This document shows, in pieces, positions 36,902 to 46,539 of a stretch of DNA of 51,074 bases. Source of the stretch: Luminiphilus sp. (GTDB taxonomy: Bacteria > Pseudomonadota > Gammaproteobacteria > Pseudomonadales > Halieaceae); assembly GCA_016779445.1 (NCBI GenBank), contig JADHNP010000009.1, forward strand, positions 1 to 51,074. The letters are read 5' to 3'. Position numbers and translations under genes: made by a program. Numbering within the stretch: the stretch's first letter is position 1; the number at the start of each line of letters is the position of its first letter. The notes beneath the pieces were generated by a model that did no database searches, was not told where the DNA came from, and saw nothing but the letters and a program-made list of their open reading frames with translations.

Positions 36902-37291
36902 TCAGGGTTCGAAATGGAGTACTTGCACTGCCGCGTCTCTGGATTGGCCTGCCGCGTCGAGTTGGTGCAGATAGCTGCGCCAATATTGATCCTGATTTTC
37001 AGCAAGGTCACGCAAGTAAGACCAGGTGTACAAGCCCGAGTCGTGGCCGTCATCGAAAGCAATTTGCACGGCGTAATGTCCCACAGGTTCGATACGATCG
37101 ACAGCGACAGAAGCCTTACCGGTTTGCAAGGTTTCCTGCCCTGGGGCATGGCCGCGCACCTCTGCCGAGGGTGAGTAAACGCGCAAAAATTCTGCGCTTA
37201 GCTTGAATGCGGCACCATCGTCAAAGTCAAGCTCAAGCATTCGTTGGCCCCTCGAATAATGAAGCCGGCTCACCCGTTGTTGCATAGCCAT
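36902..37291 (-). CDS. DUF971 (GBBH-like N-terminal domain) protein
   Basis: 129 residues spanning a single DUF971 domain: LELDFDDGAAFKLSAEFLRVYSPSAEV (parts LELDFDDG and LSAEFLRVYSPSAEV), later IEPVGHYAVQIAFDDGHDSGLYTW. Domain function is not firmly established; relatives occur at the N-terminus of gamma-butyrobetaine hydroxylase and beside Fe-S assembly or protease genes. In Pseudomonas this gene directly follows hslVU; here hslVU is missing and the gene starts two bases after the SPOR gene. Confidence 0.92.
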   Translation of the reverse strand: MAMQQRVSRLHYSRGQRMLELDFDDGAAFKLSAEFLRVYSPSAEVRGHAPGQETLQTGKASVAVDRIEPVGHYAVQIAFDDGHDSGLYTWSYLRDLAENQDQYWRSYLHQLDAAGQSRDAAVQVLHFEP

Positions 37292-37293
37292 CG

Positions 37294-37881
37294 TTATCGC
37301 ACCTCTCTCTCAGACCGTGGCTCGCGTTTGAGCAGGAGGGTATCCATATCTGCTTCAGCGGTGAGGGTCCGGGCGCGGGCCATCTCTGAACGACTTGCAA
37401 AAGGTCCCAGATACACACGAAACCAGCGCCCATTATCGCTCTCTCCCGCTTCGATCGAGGCGTTTAGGCCCAGGAGTGCCAGTTCGCCACGACGGCGATC
37501 TGCGTCAGCTTCTTTGCGGAAAGAGCCCACCTGCAACAAGTATTGTGCACTATCGCGAGAGGGTGCCTGTAAATCCGCTGGTTCGATTTCGGGATTGAGG
37601 TCCAGCTCTTGATTGGGCAGTACCTCGTAAAAGTCGAACCGCGGCCCGGTTTCTACCCGAAGGTTAGGAGGTGACAAGGGCCTCGCTTGAGCCGGTTCCT
37701 CCGACTGCTGTGACCAGTGTGCTGTGCCTAGACTAGCGAGAACGCCAGTTACGCACCCCGCCACAAACCCCTGCAGGTGAGCGGCTGACAGCGTGGGCGG
37801 TGCGTTCGCGGTAGATGACCGGGTAGCTGCACCGCGGTTGGTTGTAGTTTGCCGCCGGGGTTTTGTTGGTTTTCTGGCCAT
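37294..37881 (-). CDS. SPOR-domain cell-division protein (FtsN-like)
   Basis: 195 residues: a basic cytoplasmic N-terminus (KPTKPRRQTTTNRG), one membrane segment (about 35-52, LQGFVAGCVTGVLASLG), a Pro-rich periplasmic linker and a C-terminal SPOR domain (about 112-190: QYLLQVGSFRKEADADRR and GRWFRVYLGPFASRSE). SPOR domains bind denuded septal glycan, so this is an FtsN-type divisome protein. Adjacent to argS with no gap. Confidence 0.9.
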   Translation of the reverse strand: MARKPTKPRRQTTTNRGAATRSSTANAPPTLSAAHLQGFVAGCVTGVLASLGTAHWSQQSEEPAQARPLSPPNLRVETGPRFDFYEVLPNQELDLNPEIEPADLQAPSRDSAQYLLQVGSFRKEADADRRRGELALLGLNASIEAGESDNGRWFRVYLGPFASRSEMARARTLTAEADMDTLLLKREPRSEREVR

Positions 37882-39567
37882 TTACATACTCTCCGGTGCC
37901 GAAACCCCGAGGAGGTTCAATCCGTTGGCGATGACCTGCTGGGTTGCCGCAACAAGTGCGAGCCGGGCTTTCATGACTGCCGGCTGGGCTTCCAGAATAT
38001 GATGCGCGTTATAAAAGGTATGGAAGTCTGATGCGGCCTGACGCAGATAGTTCGCTACGTCGTGAGGCTCAAGGCGCTCCGCAGCGGTAGCGACCACCTC
38101 GGGGAAACGGCCCAAAGTCATCGCCAGTGTCAGGGCTTCTGGCTCGATGAGGCACTTCAGATGATCAAGTCCCGCTGTTTCCGCGTCGTCTCCCAACGCC
38201 GCATTGGCTTTACGGCGTATGCTCGCGGCGCGGGCGTGGGCATATTGAATATAGTAAACCGGGTTTTCGTTGCTTCTGGCTAGTGCCAGATCGATATCGA
38301 AGGTGAGCTGGGAGGTGGGGGAGCGCGCTACGAGAAAATACCGTGTCGCATCGCAGCCTACCCAGTCAATCAGATCTTTCAGGGTGACATAGCTACCCGC
38401 GCGTTTGGACAGCTTCACCTCGGCGCCATCGCGCATTACGGTGACCATTTGATGTAGCACGTATTCTGGCCAACCCTCCGGAATCCCAGCGTCTAACCCC
38501 TGTAATCCCGCACGCACTCGCGTGATGGTGCTGTGGTGATCAGCACCTTGCTCATTGATGACGCGTTTAAAGCCACGCTGCCACTTGTTCAGGTGATACG
38601 CCACGTCGGGTACAAAATAAGTGTAACCACCCTCACTTTTGCGCATCACACGGTCCTTGTCGTCGCCGAACGAGGAGGTTCTCAGCCACAGTGCATTCTC
38701 CTCCTCAAAGGTGTGGCCTGATTGCACAAGTTTTGACACCGTCTCATCAACGGCGCCACTGTCATAGAGCGACGATTCTAAAAAATATTCATCAAAAGAC
38801 ACAGCGAAAGCGCGGAGATCTTGATCCTGCTCACGGCGGAGGCAAGCGACCGCAAAATCTTTGATCGCGTTGAGGTCACTGATATCACCCGAGGCTGTAA
38901 TCTCGCGATCGGCTGCCTGCACCGTTTCTCGCGACGTGAATGCTTTCGCGACATCTTCGATATAACTGCCCTGATAGCCGTCATCGGGCCAATCTGCATC
39001 CTCAGGACACTTTCCCATGGCCCGTGCCTGAACCGACAGCGCAAGATTCTGGATTTGTTGACCGGCATCGTTGTAATAAAACTCTCTTTGCACTGCCCAT
39101 CCGGTGGCTTCCAGTAGGCGCCCCAATGAGTCGCCGATGGCTGCCCCCCTTCCATGACCAACATGGAGTGGTCCCGTCGGATTAGCAGAGACAAACTCCA
39201 CCTGTACTTTTCGACCCTGTCCAATATCGACGTGACCGAAAGTTGATTGTGCTGAGAGTATGGTGCTGATGACTTCAGTGTGACGCTCTGAGTTGATAAA
39301 AAAGTTGATAAACCCGGGTCCCGCAATATCGCTGCGCGCGACGAGGTTATTGCTGGGGAGTGCTGCTATCACCTTTTGCGCCAGGTCTCGTGGAGACAAA
39401 CCTGCGCGCTTTGCTATCACCATGGCCACATTACAGGACAGATCGCCGTGAGACGGATCCTTAGGGTGGTCGATCTGTAGCGGAGCGTCCGGCATGTCAG
39501 CCAGAGTGCCCTGTAATACCAGTTGTTCCAGCGCCGAGGAAATCAGCGCAGCCAGTTCAGGTTTCAT
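37882..39567 (-). CDS. argS: Arginine-tRNA ligase
   Basis: 561 residues, class Ia. The HIGH-type motif is HVGHGRGAAIGDSL in SANPTGPLHVGHGRG, and the KMSKS equivalent is KLSKRAGSYVTL. The N-terminal Add1 tRNA-binding domain (about 1-90) and the C-terminal helical DALR domain are complete. I chose ATG 39567, behind ACAGG; two earlier in-frame starts (39573, 39597) lack proper spacing. It lies 92 bases after priA and abuts the SPOR gene. Confidence 0.97.
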   Translation of the reverse strand: MKPELAALISSALEQLVLQGTLADMPDAPLQIDHPKDPSHGDLSCNVAMVIAKRAGLSPRDLAQKVIAALPSNNLVARSDIAGPGFINFFINSERHTEVISTILSAQSTFGHVDIGQGRKVQVEFVSANPTGPLHVGHGRGAAIGDSLGRLLEATGWAVQREFYYNDAGQQIQNLALSVQARAMGKCPEDADWPDDGYQGSYIEDVAKAFTSRETVQAADREITASGDISDLNAIKDFAVACLRREQDQDLRAFAVSFDEYFLESSLYDSGAVDETVSKLVQSGHTFEEENALWLRTSSFGDDKDRVMRKSEGGYTYFVPDVAYHLNKWQRGFKRVINEQGADHHSTITRVRAGLQGLDAGIPEGWPEYVLHQMVTVMRDGAEVKLSKRAGSYVTLKDLIDWVGCDATRYFLVARSPTSQLTFDIDLALARSNENPVYYIQYAHARAASIRRKANAALGDDAETAGLDHLKCLIEPEALTLAMTLGRFPEVVATAAERLEPHDVANYLRQAASDFHTFYNAHHILEAQPAVMKARLALVAATQQVIANGLNLLGVSAPESM

Positions 39568-39659
39568 GGTCATCCTGTCGAAGGTTTTCCGTGCCATCAG
39601 AGCCCGGAGTTGGTGTGGCTATTATCACTAACCTGTCGCAAAGGCTCTAGCCAAGGAAG

Positions 39660-41867
39660 TCACAAGCTTTCGTATGGATCGATATCCACCGACCAACCTA
39701 AGTTGCTACTTTGGCGCGCAGCCTCTGCCTGCTCAACCAACGAGGCCATGAGCGCTGCCAACGGCGGGCGCGAGGGGCCTGCAACGATTAGCTGGCTACG
39801 GTAGCGATCTTTGCGTCTAGCCATCGCGGCGGGCAGAGGGCCAATGATACGACATGTGCTCGGCGGCGTGACTTGCTCCTTGATTGTTTGCAAAAAAGCG
39901 AGTCCTGCTTGTCGATTTTTGCTATCGCACCGAATGACACCCAATGCTCCATAAGGTGGCAGTTCCGATTGCGCGCGATAAGACAATAACGTTGCCAGCT
40001 GCTCGTGGTAGGGCGCATACAGGTCGCGAATTAGCGCGTGTTCGGGCTGTCTCGTTTGGACCAGTACTGATCCCGGTTTCTCAGCCCGCCCTGCTCGACC
40101 ACTGACTTGTGTCAGTAATTGCAATAGCCGCTCTTCACCGCGAAAGTCTGGGCTGAAAAGGAGCGCATCGGCGTCCACGATGCCTACCAATGTCACGTGA
40201 GGAAAGTGGTGACCTTTGCTTAACATCTGGGTGCCGACCAGCAGCACAGGTTCCGCGTTGTTAAGCTGTTCGATCAGCTTTGGCATGGCCTGCCTGTTGC
40301 TCATTGTGTCGCTATCGACCCGGATCACAGGATAGTCAGCGAAGCGCTCGCTGAGGTAGGTTTCCGCCTGTTGTGTACCCAGACCAGTCCCTAGCAAGCG
40401 AGTGCTGTTGCACCCCGGGCAGCGCTTGGGAAGAGTCATGCGGTCCCCACAATGATGGCAGTGCAGACCCGGCGGCGATTTATGAAGCGTCATGCGCGCA
40501 TCGCAATGTCTGCATTCACTGCTCCAGCCACAGTCATGACATACCAGCGCATTAGCAAATCCACGGCGGTTCAGAAAAAGCAGTACCTGGTTACCGCCGC
40601 GCAAAGTGCGCTCCGTTTCATTGAGTAGGTCCGGTGACAGGCCTGCCGTAAGTTCAAGGCCGCGAATATCGATCAGACGCGGCGTTGGTGGCACGCTGGT
40701 GCCAGCGCGCTTTGACAAAATATGCCGCTGATAGCGATTGCGGTCTGCGTTGAGCCAGCTTTCCAAGCTGGGTGTTGCACTACCCAATATGACCGGGCAG
40801 TTTTCCAGTTGAGCTCGCTTGATCGCCACGTCTCTAGCCGAATAACGGAGGCCGTCTTGTTGAACAAATGCGGCGTCATGTTCCTCGTCAACAATAATCA
40901 GACCTGGTTTATCTAGTGGGACGAACACGGCAGATCGCGTGCCCAAAATGATGGCTGTCTTACCGCTTCGAGCCGCTGCCCAAGCACGGTCACGCGCTGC
41001 ATCGCCAATTCCCGAGTGCAGTGCAACGACGGGCGCATCAAATCGTGCTTCAAAGCGCGCCAGGGTCTGGGGTGTCAGCGCGATTTCGGGCAATAGCACC
41101 AGTACCTGCCTGCCCTTCTCCAGGCAGGTAGCAATACTCTGTAGATACACTTCGGTTTTGCCACTGCCGGTGATGCCGTAGAGAAGATGAATGGAGAAGC
41201 GTTCCAGGGCCGCATTAATGGCGTCGATGGCGTCTTTTTGCTCTTGGTTTGCTTGCAAGGGTGGGGCTCGTAGCTGCCAGCATGAATCTTCAGAAACCGT
41301 GCAACTGATTGCCAAATCTTTGCTGAGGAGCGCATTGATAAGAAGGCGGCTGAACCCCTCTGAAGCAAGTCGTTTAAAACTGACCGGGCCGGCGGCAAGT
41401 CGTCTCACCAATGCGGCTTGTCTGGGAGCTTGATGGGGCGCACCGTCAGGGAGCCCTCGGCCCCGCTCACTGAGCATAAGGGCTGATTTATCCAGCTGTT
41501 GCTCGGGTTTGCCGCGACGCTCTCCCGGAGACAGTCCCAAGGGCAGTACTTCACCGAGCGGATGCTGATAATAAGTAGCGGCCCATTTGAGCAGCTCAAA
41601 CAATGGCTGGGGGAATAGCGGCTGGGTGTCGATGATTGAAGTCGCGCGGCGCAATCGCGCGGCATCAATATCGCTGTCTGTTGTTTGATTCAGCACAATG
41701 GCGGTAACAGAGCGGCTGCCAAAGGGAATTTGGACCCGAACCCCAGGCGCTATCGCGCCGTCACAATCCTCAGAGGGCCAATAGTCGAATAATCGGCGCA
41801 GCGGTGTGGGCACCGCGCAGCGCCATATGACGGCTGTGGCATTATTGTCAGGTGCAGTTAGATTCAC
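39660..41867 (-). CDS. priA: Primosomal protein N' (PriA helicase)
   Basis: 735 residues. Restarts stalled replication forks by loading DnaB. The N-terminal DNA-binding domain (1-190) is followed by helicase Walker [13 protein letters not shown] (231-238) and Walker B DEEHDAAF, then the zinc-binding region with four Cys pairs (CHDCGW, CRHC, CHHCGD, CPGC) and the second RecA-like domain ([29 protein letters not shown]). The start is GTG at 41867. It is divergent from rpmE as in Escherichia coli. Confidence 0.96.
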   Translation of the reverse strand: MNLTAPDNNATAVIWRCAVPTPLRRLFDYWPSEDCDGAIAPGVRVQIPFGSRSVTAIVLNQTTDSDIDAARLRRATSIIDTQPLFPQPLFELLKWAATYYQHPLGEVLPLGLSPGERRGKPEQQLDKSALMLSERGRGLPDGAPHQAPRQAALVRRLAAGPVSFKRLASEGFSRLLINALLSKDLAISCTVSEDSCWQLRAPPLQANQEQKDAIDAINAALERFSIHLLYGITGSGKTEVYLQSIATCLEKGRQVLVLLPEIALTPQTLARFEARFDAPVVALHSGIGDAARDRAWAAARSGKTAIILGTRSAVFVPLDKPGLIIVDEEHDAAFVQQDGLRYSARDVAIKRAQLENCPVILGSATPSLESWLNADRNRYQRHILSKRAGTSVPPTPRLIDIRGLELTAGLSPDLLNETERTLRGGNQVLLFLNRRGFANALVCHDCGWSSECRHCDARMTLHKSPPGLHCHHCGDRMTLPKRCPGCNSTRLLGTGLGTQQAETYLSERFADYPVIRVDSDTMSNRQAMPKLIEQLNNAEPVLLVGTQMLSKGHHFPHVTLVGIVDADALLFSPDFRGEERLLQLLTQVSGRAGRAEKPGSVLVQTRQPEHALIRDLYAPYHEQLATLLSYRAQSELPPYGALGVIRCDSKNRQAGLAFLQTIKEQVTPPSTCRIIGPLPAAMARRKDRYRSQLIVAGPSRPPLAALMASLVEQAEAARQSSNLGWSVDIDPYESL

Positions 41868-41931
41868 GCGGTTACAGCAAGCAAACGGACTTGGTTAGTG
41901 TACTAGAGCGCGGCAGTGCCTGTATTGAATG

Positions 41932-41959
41932 TTGCTATCGGTGCCGGCTCTGGTATTAT
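41932..41959 (+). promoter_or_regulatory. Sigma-70 promoter of rpmE
   Basis: TTGCTA (-35) and TATTAT (-10) with a 16-base spacer and an extended TGG just before the -10 (TGGTATTAT). Predicted start about 41966, giving a 36-base leader to the rpmE ATG with GGAGG at 41991-41995. Confidence 0.58.
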
Positions 41960-42001
41960 CCGCCCTCTTTTTTTGGCCCGCCGGCGCTGACGGAGGTTGG
42001 C

Positions 42002-42217
42002 ATGAAAGCAGACATTCACCCACAGTATGGCGAAATTACCGCCAAATGTAGCTGTGGCAACGAGATCAAAACCCGTTCTACCCTGAGCGCGGACATTTCC
42101 CTGGACGTGTGCAGTCAATGCCACCCGTTTTACACAGGCAAGCAAAAGATCGTTGACACCGGGGGTAGGGTAGATCGCTTTAACAAGCGTTTCGGAGGCC
42201 GAAGCCTCAAGCAGTAA
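42002..42217 (+). CDS. rpmE: 50S ribosomal protein L31, zinc-binding type
   Basis: 71 residues. The zinc-binding (C+) form is shown by the CSC near residue 16 ([14 protein letters not shown]) and the CSQC pair at about 37-40 ([16 protein letters not shown]). L31 bridges the two ribosomal subunits. The start is ATG 42002 behind CGGAGG; the open frame extends farther upstream but does not match the family. Single-gene transcript with its own promoter and terminator. Confidence 0.97.
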   Translation: MKADIHPQYGEITAKCSCGNEIKTRSTLSADISLDVCSQCHPFYTGKQKIVDTGGRVDRFNKRFGGRSLKQ

Positions 42218-42235
42218 GAATTGCCTATCTAAAGG

Positions 42236-42263
42236 ACGCCGGCAATAAGCCGGCGTTTTTTTT
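42236..42263 (+). terminator. Intrinsic terminator of rpmE
   Basis: ACGCCGGC-AATAA-GCCGGCGT followed by eight T. It starts 18 bases after the rpmE stop. Its T-run overlaps the TAA stop of the convergent mrcA. Confidence 0.92.
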
Positions 42264-44670
42264 AGAAGATCTGCTCCAGATCGTCAGTGCCGATAGCTTG
42301 ACCTGAATCGCTTGCCCAACCGGGCAGTGACTCCTCGAGAAAATACTCCATGATGCTATCTTCTGGCTGGCCCCTGACTCGCAGCCCTGAGCTAGCATCG
42401 ATGCGCAATCGCACGATTCCAGAGGGCATGGGCTGAGTGGGCTGCGGCGGCGGCAGAGCCTCGCGCATGTAGTCGATCCAGATAGGGAGCGCAGCGGTGC
42501 CACCAAACTCTCTTCTACCCAGCGGGCTGTAATCATCAAAGCCCACCCAAGCGGTGGTAATCAAATCGCGGTTGAATCCTGAAAACCAGGCATCGCGAGG
42601 GCCATTCGTCGTTCCCGTTTTGCCGCCGATGTCAGCTCGTTCCAATACTTTAGCGCGTCGCCCGGTACCGCGTTGAATGGCATCGCGCAAAAAGGACGAG
42701 ACAATGTAAGCGACCCGAGGATCCATGACTCTCTCTGCTGCTCGTACTTCAGGTACCGCTGTCCCCAAGATCTCCTCCATACGAACTTCCTCGGAGTCGC
42801 CACCATCACTGGCGATACATTCAGGACACGCTACTAGGGGGTCCGCCGCGTACACAATATCCCCCTGAGCATTTTCTATCCGCGCGATCAACCAAGGCTC
42901 CACTTTAAAACCCCCATTGGCAAGAATGGCGTACCCCGCTGCGAGCTCAAGCGGCGTAAAGGCGTGTGTGCCTAGTGCTAATGTCAAATTCGCCTGCATG
43001 TCTTCAGTGTTAAAGCCCAGTTGCTCCACATACCGGATAAAGGGCCCGATACCGACACGCTGTAGTACTCGGATCGAGACAAGGTTGCGTGAGAACGCAA
43101 GTGCCTCCCGCAGACGGGTGGGGCCATAAAATTTACCGCTGTCGTTTTCAGGCCTCCAAATTTCTGCTGCGGCAATATTGTCGAGCACGACAGGGGCGTC
43201 GTTTATCACGGTTGCAGGAGTGACTCCTGCCGACAGGGCACTGGCGTAAAGGAACGGTTTGAAATTAGATCCCGGTTGCCGACGTGCTTGGGTAGCGCGG
43301 TTGAATTTTGATAGTGCGAAGCCCATGCCGCCCACCAGTGCGCGAATCGCGCCGTGTTTTGGGTCTAGTGAAACCAATGCTGATTGCGCCTGGGGTACCT
43401 GACTCAATCGCCACCCATCGGCGGTTTTTAGTACTCTTATCAAGTCACCCTGCACAAGCAGGTCTGCCGGGGTTTTTTCTGGGGCAGCGGTCAGGTTAAC
43501 ACTGCGATAGCGACGCACCTTTTCTAGGTCTCCTCGCCAATATAGCGAGATAAATTCGCCCGACTTACCCATTGCGGTAACAGCGTCTTCGCCTACTTGG
43601 GTGACGACAACGGGCTGCAATTCGGCAATCGTCGGCATTTCTTGGAGCGCTTTTTCCCAACGGGCAGTTGTCTCAGCCTCTGTCTCGCCGTCGCGAGGCG
43701 CGAGTCGACGCTCCGGTCCGCGCCATCCATGCCGCCAGTCGTATGTTCTCAGGCCAGCCAATAATGCGTTTCGTGCGGCTTGCTGTTGTTGTGAATCGAC
43801 CGTTGTATAAACGACGTAGCCATCATTGTAGGCCGCGTTACCGAAACGCTTGATCATTTCACGTCTGACCATTTCGGCGACATAGTCAGCATCGACCTCT
43901 ACCACCTGGCCAAAAAAGGCCGCTGTGACGGGCGTAAGTTGTGCAGCGTAACGCTCGTTATCGGAAATCATGCCCAGATTTTCCATTCGACCGAGAATCC
44001 AGTCGCGGCGGATTTTTCCCTTTTCGGGATTACTGAGGGGGTTGTTCCGTGACGGCGCTTTGGGTACGCCCGCCAGCATGGCATGTTGCGCCAGATCGAG
44101 TGCAGCGAGTGACTTCCCGTAATAGGTTTCTGCTGCCGCTTCAAAGCCGTAGGCCCGGTGTCCGAGAAACACGCGGTTCACATACAACTCGAAAATTTCT
44201 TCTTTGCTAAAGCGCGCCTCGATTTTGAGGGCCAGCAGAATCTCTGTGAATTTTCTGATGAAAGTTTGATCCAGCGTCAAAAAGTAGTTCCGCGCTACCT
44301 GCATGGTGATGGTGGAACCGCCGCTGCCTTTTTTACCTGTTAACAGCAACTCTGAAACGGCTCTCGCAAGGCTGAGCGGCTCGATGCCACCGTGTTCGAA
44401 AAATCCGTCGTCTTCTGCGGCGAGCAGGGCATCGATGAAGCTTTGCGGTATTTGCTCAAACTTTAGCGGCTTTCGTTTTTGCTCGCCGAATTGTCCAATC
44501 AGTGCGCCGTCGCGGCTCAGCACCTGCATGGGCGTTTGTAAGGTGATATTACGCAGTGCACTTTCCTCAGGCAGCCTTGGGCTAAGGTAGAGGTATAGTC
44601 CCGCCAACCACCAAACGCCAGCGCAGGCTAGCAACAACAGATACCGGATCATTTTCTGGTTCTTCGCCAA
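42262..44670 (-). CDS. mrcA: Penicillin-binding protein 1A (bifunctional transglycosylase/transpeptidase)
   Basis: 802 residues. After one membrane helix (YLLLLACAGVWWLAGLYLYL) comes the GT51 transglycosylase (about 50-230, with AAEDDGFFEHGG and GGSTITMQVARNYFL), an OB-like linker region (about 320-415), and the transpeptidase with SxxK Ser in GSNFKPFLYASAL, SxN SRNLVSIRVL-type segment, and KTGTT in GGKTGTTNGPRDAWF. Builds peptidoglycan glycan strands and cross-links them. Divergent from the pil operon, as in Escherichia coli and Pseudomonas. Confidence 0.97.
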   Translation of the reverse strand: MAKNQKMIRYLLLLACAGVWWLAGLYLYLSPRLPEESALRNITLQTPMQVLSRDGALIGQFGEQKRKPLKFEQIPQSFIDALLAAEDDGFFEHGGIEPLSLARAVSELLLTGKKGSGGSTITMQVARNYFLTLDQTFIRKFTEILLALKIEARFSKEEIFELYVNRVFLGHRAYGFEAAAETYYGKSLAALDLAQHAMLAGVPKAPSRNNPLSNPEKGKIRRDWILGRMENLGMISDNERYAAQLTPVTAAFFGQVVEVDADYVAEMVRREMIKRFGNAAYNDGYVVYTTVDSQQQQAARNALLAGLRTYDWRHGWRGPERRLAPRDGETEAETTARWEKALQEMPTIAELQPVVVTQVGEDAVTAMGKSGEFISLYWRGDLEKVRRYRSVNLTAAPEKTPADLLVQGDLIRVLKTADGWRLSQVPQAQSALVSLDPKHGAIRALVGGMGFALSKFNRATQARRQPGSNFKPFLYASALSAGVTPATVINDAPVVLDNIAAAEIWRPENDSGKFYGPTRLREALAFSRNLVSIRVLQRVGIGPFIRYVEQLGFNTEDMQANLTLALGTHAFTPLELAAGYAILANGGFKVEPWLIARIENAQGDIVYAADPLVACPECIASDGGDSEEVRMEEILGTAVPEVRAAERVMDPRVAYIVSSFLRDAIQRGTGRRAKVLERADIGGKTGTTNGPRDAWFSGFNRDLITTAWVGFDDYSPLGRREFGGTAALPIWIDYMREALPPPQPTQPMPSGIVRLRIDASSGLRVRGQPEDSIMEYFLEESLPGWASDSGQAIGTDDLEQIF

Positions 44671-44718
44671 TTACACAGTCTCCGGCTGGGTATTCACTGT
44701 TGTCTCGCTGGGTTGAAC

Positions 44719-44738
44719 GGGCGTCGTGTGACGCCCGC
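44719..44738. repeat. GC-rich hairpin in the mrcA/pilM spacer
   Basis: CGGGCGTC-GTGT-GACGCCCG, a perfect 8-bp stem with a 4-base loop, 48 bases upstream of the mrcA ATG. No T-run. The 238-bp spacer should contain both divergent promoters; I could identify neither with confidence (TAATAT at 44850 is the best -10 candidate for pilM). Confidence 0.45.
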
Positions 44739-44908
44739 GTGGCGCATCAGGCGCAAACATATCAGGGCTGTCGCGGGTATTTCATACAAATGGGCGTAAT
44801 AAGTGACGTTTTACCGACTTTGTCAGGCCATAAAATTGGGGCGCCGTCGTAATATGGTGACTTGAGACAAGTGAAGCCCTCTTGAGGGACGTCGACACAC
44901 GCAAAGGA

Positions 44909-45976
44909 ATGAGAGTGTTGAGGTTATTTGGCGTGGCCAAAACATCACCTGTGCTCGGGATCGATATCAGTTCCACGACAGTGAAGTTACTGGAACTCAG
45001 TCGGCAGGGTGGGAGTTACCGAGTTGAAAGTTACGCGGTAGCGCATTTACCCCCCGGGGCGGTGATTGAAAAAAATGTGAACCAAGTTGAGACCGTCGGC
45101 GCATTAATACGCGATCTAGTGGCACGGTCAAAAACGCGGGTCAAACGCATTGCTGCAGCGGTATCCGGATCCGCTGTCATCATCAAAACGGTCACCATGC
45201 CCGATGGTCTATCCGATGAAGAGCTCGAGGCACAGCTCGCCGTCGAGGCAGACCAATACATTCCCTATCCCCTCGAAGAGGTCGCGATCGACTTTGAGGT
45301 ACTTGCGCCCGCGGCCAACAACACCGTGACCGTATTGCTTGTCGCCTGCCATCAGCAAACGATTGATGCGCGCGTGGATGCGCTGGAGATAGCGGGTTTG
45401 ACGGTGGGCATTATGGACGTAGAGGTCCTCGCTATGGGCCGTGCATTGGCGCTGTTAGAAAAGCAGTTGCCTGGAGAGAATCTGCGAAGCGTAGCGATGG
45501 TAGACATCGGAGCCAGCATGACTACCTTATCGGTGTTCTCTGATGGCGAATCAGTCTACACCCGCGAACAATTCTTTGGTGACAAGCAGCTCACTGACGA
45601 GATCATGAATCGTTACGGTCTCTCATTTGAAGAGGCAGGGCTGGCCAAGAAACAGCAGGGGTTGCCGGAAGATTATGAGCAAGAAGTATTGCAGCCCTTC
45701 CGTGAGGCGCTGGTGCAGCAGGTGAGCCGGTCTCTGCAGTTCTTTTTATCTTCCAGTGAGCACGCCTCACTCGACTGCATCGTACTTTGCGGTGATGTAG
45801 CCTCTATCAGTGGTCTTGGCGAGCTGGCCCAGGAGCGACTCTTGACCCCGGTTATTATTGCGAATCCGTTTGCCGATATGACTGTCGGGCCCCGAGTTGA
45901 CGCGCAAGCGCTGGCTAGGGATGCGCCGGCCATGATGCTTGCTTGTGGACTTGCAATGCGGGGTGTGGGCGAGTGA
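44909..45976 (+). CDS. pilM: Type IV pilus inner-membrane platform protein PilM
   Basis: 355 residues, actin-like ATPase fold. PilM is cytoplasmic and binds the N-terminal peptide of PilN. The phosphate loop is LGIDISSTTVKLLEL; further marks are AAVSGSAVIIKTV, EEVAIDFEVL and VDIGASMTTLSVF. The start could be ATG 44909 (AAAGGA directly before) or TTG 44918, which gives the common MLRLFG-type N-terminus and better ribosome spacing. It overlaps pilN by four bases. Confidence 0.95.
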   Translation: MRVLRLFGVAKTSPVLGIDISSTTVKLLELSRQGGSYRVESYAVAHLPPGAVIEKNVNQVETVGALIRDLVARSKTRVKRIAAAVSGSAVIIKTVTMPDGLSDEELEAQLAVEADQYIPYPLEEVAIDFEVLAPAANNTVTVLLVACHQQTIDARVDALEIAGLTVGIMDVEVLAMGRALALLEKQLPGENLRSVAMVDIGASMTTLSVFSDGESVYTREQFFGDKQLTDEIMNRYGLSFEEAGLAKKQQGLPEDYEQEVLQPFREALVQQVSRSLQFFLSSSEHASLDCIVLCGDVASISGLGELAQERLLTPVIIANPFADMTVGPRVDAQALARDAPAMMLACGLAMRGVGE

Positions 45977-46539
45977 GCAATATTAACCTCTTACCGTGGC
46001 GCCAGTTGCGAAGGCAGCAGCGACAACAACAATTTCTTGTAGCCCTGAGTATAACGGTTTTAGGGGCAGCGCTATCGATTCTTACGTGGGATCTGACAGT
46101 AAATCATCTTGTCGACCAGCAGCAAAATCGTAATCAATATCTCCGCGAACACATTTTGTTGCTGGATCAGGAGGTGTCAGAAATCCGGGAGCTGCAGCAA
46201 AAGCGCAATCAGCTGGTTGAACGCATGGAGATCATTCAGGCGTTGCAAGGCGACAGGCCAGTCGTTGTACGCCTGCTCGATCAGCTTGTCAGAACGGTGC
46301 CTGACGGCATTTTTTATACGGCGCTCAACACCAAGGGTAATGTCGTTGCGTTGGAGGGAGTGGCAGAGTCAAACAATCACGTGTCAAGTTTGATGCGTCG
46401 CCTTGATGCGTCTGAATGGCTCGATAGTCCGAGACTCGACGCCGTGCAGAGTGCCAGCCAATATGGCGATCAAGCCGCTACATTCAAGCTCACCGTAACG
46501 TTGTTGAGGTCTGCAGTGGACCAGGAGTTCCCGCTGTGA
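45973..46539 (+). CDS. pilN: Type IV pilus assembly protein PilN
   Basis: 188 residues. The N-terminal peptide (V/M)SNINLLPWRQ is the PilM-binding motif. One membrane helix (FLVALSITVLGAALSILTW) is followed by a coiled coil (about 45-95) and a periplasmic ferredoxin-like domain. The GTG start at 45973 shares bases with the pilM TGA; the open frame upstream (from 45943) is not used. It partners with PilO. Confidence 0.95.
   Translation: MSNINLLPWRQLRRQQRQQQFLVALSITVLGAALSILTWDLTVNHLVDQQQNRNQYLREHILLLDQEVSEIRELQQKRNQLVERMEIIQALQGDRPVVVRLLDQLVRTVPDGIFYTALNTKGNVVALEGVAESNNHVSSLMRRLDASEWLDSPRLDAVQSASQYGDQAATFKLTVTLLRSAVDQEFPL

Noticed and set aside
36815-37206. Plus-strand open frames of 117-119 residues opposite the DUF971 gene
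   Set aside because: Shadow frames of a well-conserved minus-strand gene; composition is atypical and there is no ribosome site.
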